A DNA stretch of 6,104 bases. Source: Pseudomonadales bacterium (GTDB taxonomy: Bacteria; Pseudomonadota; Gammaproteobacteria; Pseudomonadales; Azotimanducaceae). Positions 5,197 through 6,104 of the stretch are shown here, in pieces. Both the position numbers and the translations under genes were made by a program. The notes under the pieces were generated by a model, which saw nothing but the letters and a program-made list of their open reading frames with translations, searched no databases and was not told the origin of the DNA. How positions within the stretch are numbered: the stretch's first letter is position 1; each line of letters begins with the position of its first letter. The stretch is taken from NCBI GenBank assembly GCA_022448765.1, contig JAKUTI010000171.1, positions 1-6,104 of the forward strand, given 5' to 3'.

Positions 5197-6104
5197 TCAA
5201 GACCGATAGGGGTTATTAGCTACTCGAACCTCGATTCGAAGCGGAGTGCCGACCAAAGCGAACGATTTGATAAAAAAGTTCGACAGATAACGACGGTAAC
5301 TAACGGACAAATGCTCCAGCAAATTACCGTGAAGCACCAACATCGGGGGGTTTTTACCCCCTTGGTGACCATACTTGATCCGAACCAATCGACCACCGTG
5401 ACGTGGCGGTGCGTGCCGCTCCATCGCCTCATTGAGGGTTTTGTTGATCTTAGCAGTTGATAAGGACCGTCCAGCCGATTCGACAGCTTCCAAAGCATCG
5501 CCCAACACACGCTTAACCCCCTGACGCCGTTGAGCGGAAATAAAACGTGTTCGATGGGGCGGAAGAAATGGCAGAACGCGGGCAATTTGCCGTTCGAGGT
5601 CGCTGCGTCGGCCTGCATTCGGCGAATCCATCTTATTAATTACCAGACTCATGGCTCTGCCTTGTTCACAAATCAATCCAGCAATAGTCGCATCCTGCTC
5701 CGTTAAGCCTTCGCAAGCATCAATGACTAACACCGCGGCATCCGCTTCCGCCACGGCCTGAAGGGTCTTGGCCACTGAGAATTTCTCCAATGACTCACGG
5801 ACCTTAGCTTTGCGCCTGACTCCGGCCGTATCAATCAACACCAAAGACTGAGCACGAAAGACCATCGGCACCGCCACACTATCGCGTGTCGTTCCGGGTT
5901 CGTCTGCTACAACGACCCGATCATCACCCACACAGGCGTTCACCAACGTAGATTTTCCAACGTTTGGTCGACCTGCAAATGCAATCCGTACCACCGAGTC
6001 CCTGTCGGCTACCCACGGCACCACAGGGACAGAGCTGAGGATAACTTCCCACAGACTATCAATACCCGAGCCCGTTCTGGCAGAAATGACCACCGGTGAT
6101 CCCA
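5197..6104 (-). CDS. der: Ribosome-assembly GTPase Der (EngA), C-terminal part
   Basis: Der has two tandem GTPase domains and a KH-like domain and acts in 50S subunit maturation. The gene enters from the right edge without a start. The visible 301 codons begin at the G5 motif of domain 1 (ISARTGSG). Counting from the GTG at 6093, domain 2 shows G1 GRPNVGKST (41-49, with the Asn typical of K+-dependent GTPases), G2 GTTRD (67-71), G3 DTAG (88-91), G4 NKMD (153-156, usually NKWD) and G5 SAQ (186-188). The KH-like domain follows, with SYRRYL and GTPLRIEVR. The protein stops two residues after NPY, so it lacks the long basic tail of E. coli Der. The GTG at 6093 is internal, because family members carry a whole GTPase domain upstream. 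The gene is convergent with xseA. The E. coli neighbour yfgJ is absent from the gap between them. Confidence 0.95.
   Translation of the reverse strand, partial: GSPVVISARTGSGIDSLWEVILSSVPVVPWVADRDSVVRIAFAGRPNVGKSTLVNACVGDDRVVVADEPGTTRDSVAVPMVFRAQSLVLIDTAGVRRKAKVRESLEKFSVAKTLQAVAEADAAVLVIDACEGLTEQDATIAGLICEQGRAMSLVINKMDSPNAGRRSDLERQIARVLPFLPPHRTRFISAQRRQGVKRVLGDALEAVESAGRSLSTAKINKTLNEAMERHAPPRHGGRLVRIKYGHQGGKNPPMLVLHGNLLEHLSVSYRRYLSNFFIKSFALVGTPLRIEVRVANNPYRS
5346..5361. repeat. G5/C5 inverted repeat with homopolymer runs inside der
   Basis: GGGGG-TTTTTA-CCCCC is a 5-bp all-GC stem around a 6-nt loop, with one extra G at 5345. On the coding strand it reads as runs of 5 G, 5 A and 6 C encoding QGGKNPP in the KH-like domain. 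The der frame stays open through it, so there is no sign of a frameshift. Confidence 0.55.

Noticed and set aside
5176..5460. 94-codon frame whose ATG overlaps the xseA stop (TAATG), suggesting translational coupling
   Set aside because: It is entirely antisense to the conserved KH-like region of der and shows no protein-like composition. The overlap is probably chance.
5220..5618. 132-codon frame on the minus strand
   Set aside because: It lies in another frame within der domain 2 and the KH-like domain, and is rich in Trp, Cys and Arg as shadow frames often are.

Overview
This window looks like chromosomal housekeeping DNA from a gammaproteobacterium. The order guaA(-), guaB(-), xseA(+), der(-) matches the arrangement I remember for Escherichia coli (guaA-guaB divergent from xseA, then yfgJ and the der-bamB group). 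The proteins have gammaproteobacterial-type signatures and normal lengths. Base composition is moderate (a little over 50% G+C by eye) and I see no tRNA, rRNA, IS element, CRISPR array or phage gene.

Layout. Positions 1-192 lie downstream of guaA and hold no supportable gene. guaA (GMP synthase, 193-1773) and guaB (IMP dehydrogenase, 1807-3273) form a guaBA operon on the minus strand with a 33-bp gap. The 109-bp divergent spacer 3274-3382 has a 14-bp perfect palindrome that supplies the -35 element of a strong-looking guaB promoter, and possibly also that of a promoter facing the other way. A small gene (3383-3727) follows on the plus strand. It encodes a secreted two-cysteine Lys/Ala-rich protein that resembles the SoxXA-binding (SoxK/SAXB) type small proteins. 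A strong hairpin at 3759-3786 follows, then xseA (exonuclease VII large subunit, 3821-5176). xseA runs tail to tail into der (ribosome-assembly GTPase, minus strand), which is cut by the right edge of the window.

How the genes work together. GuaB converts IMP to XMP and GuaA converts XMP to GMP, so the operon is the guanine branch of purine synthesis. Der consumes GTP in 50S ribosome maturation. XseA with XseB (not in this window) degrades single-stranded DNA. The small secreted protein has no obvious link to these. If the SoxK-like reading is right, it hints at a sulfur-oxidising host.

I do not see a new multi-gene system. The points most worth checking are the small periplasmic protein between guaB and xseA, the palindrome shared by two divergent promoters, the almost leaderless start of guaB, and a Ser-to-Gly change in the IMP phosphate-binding loop of GuaB.
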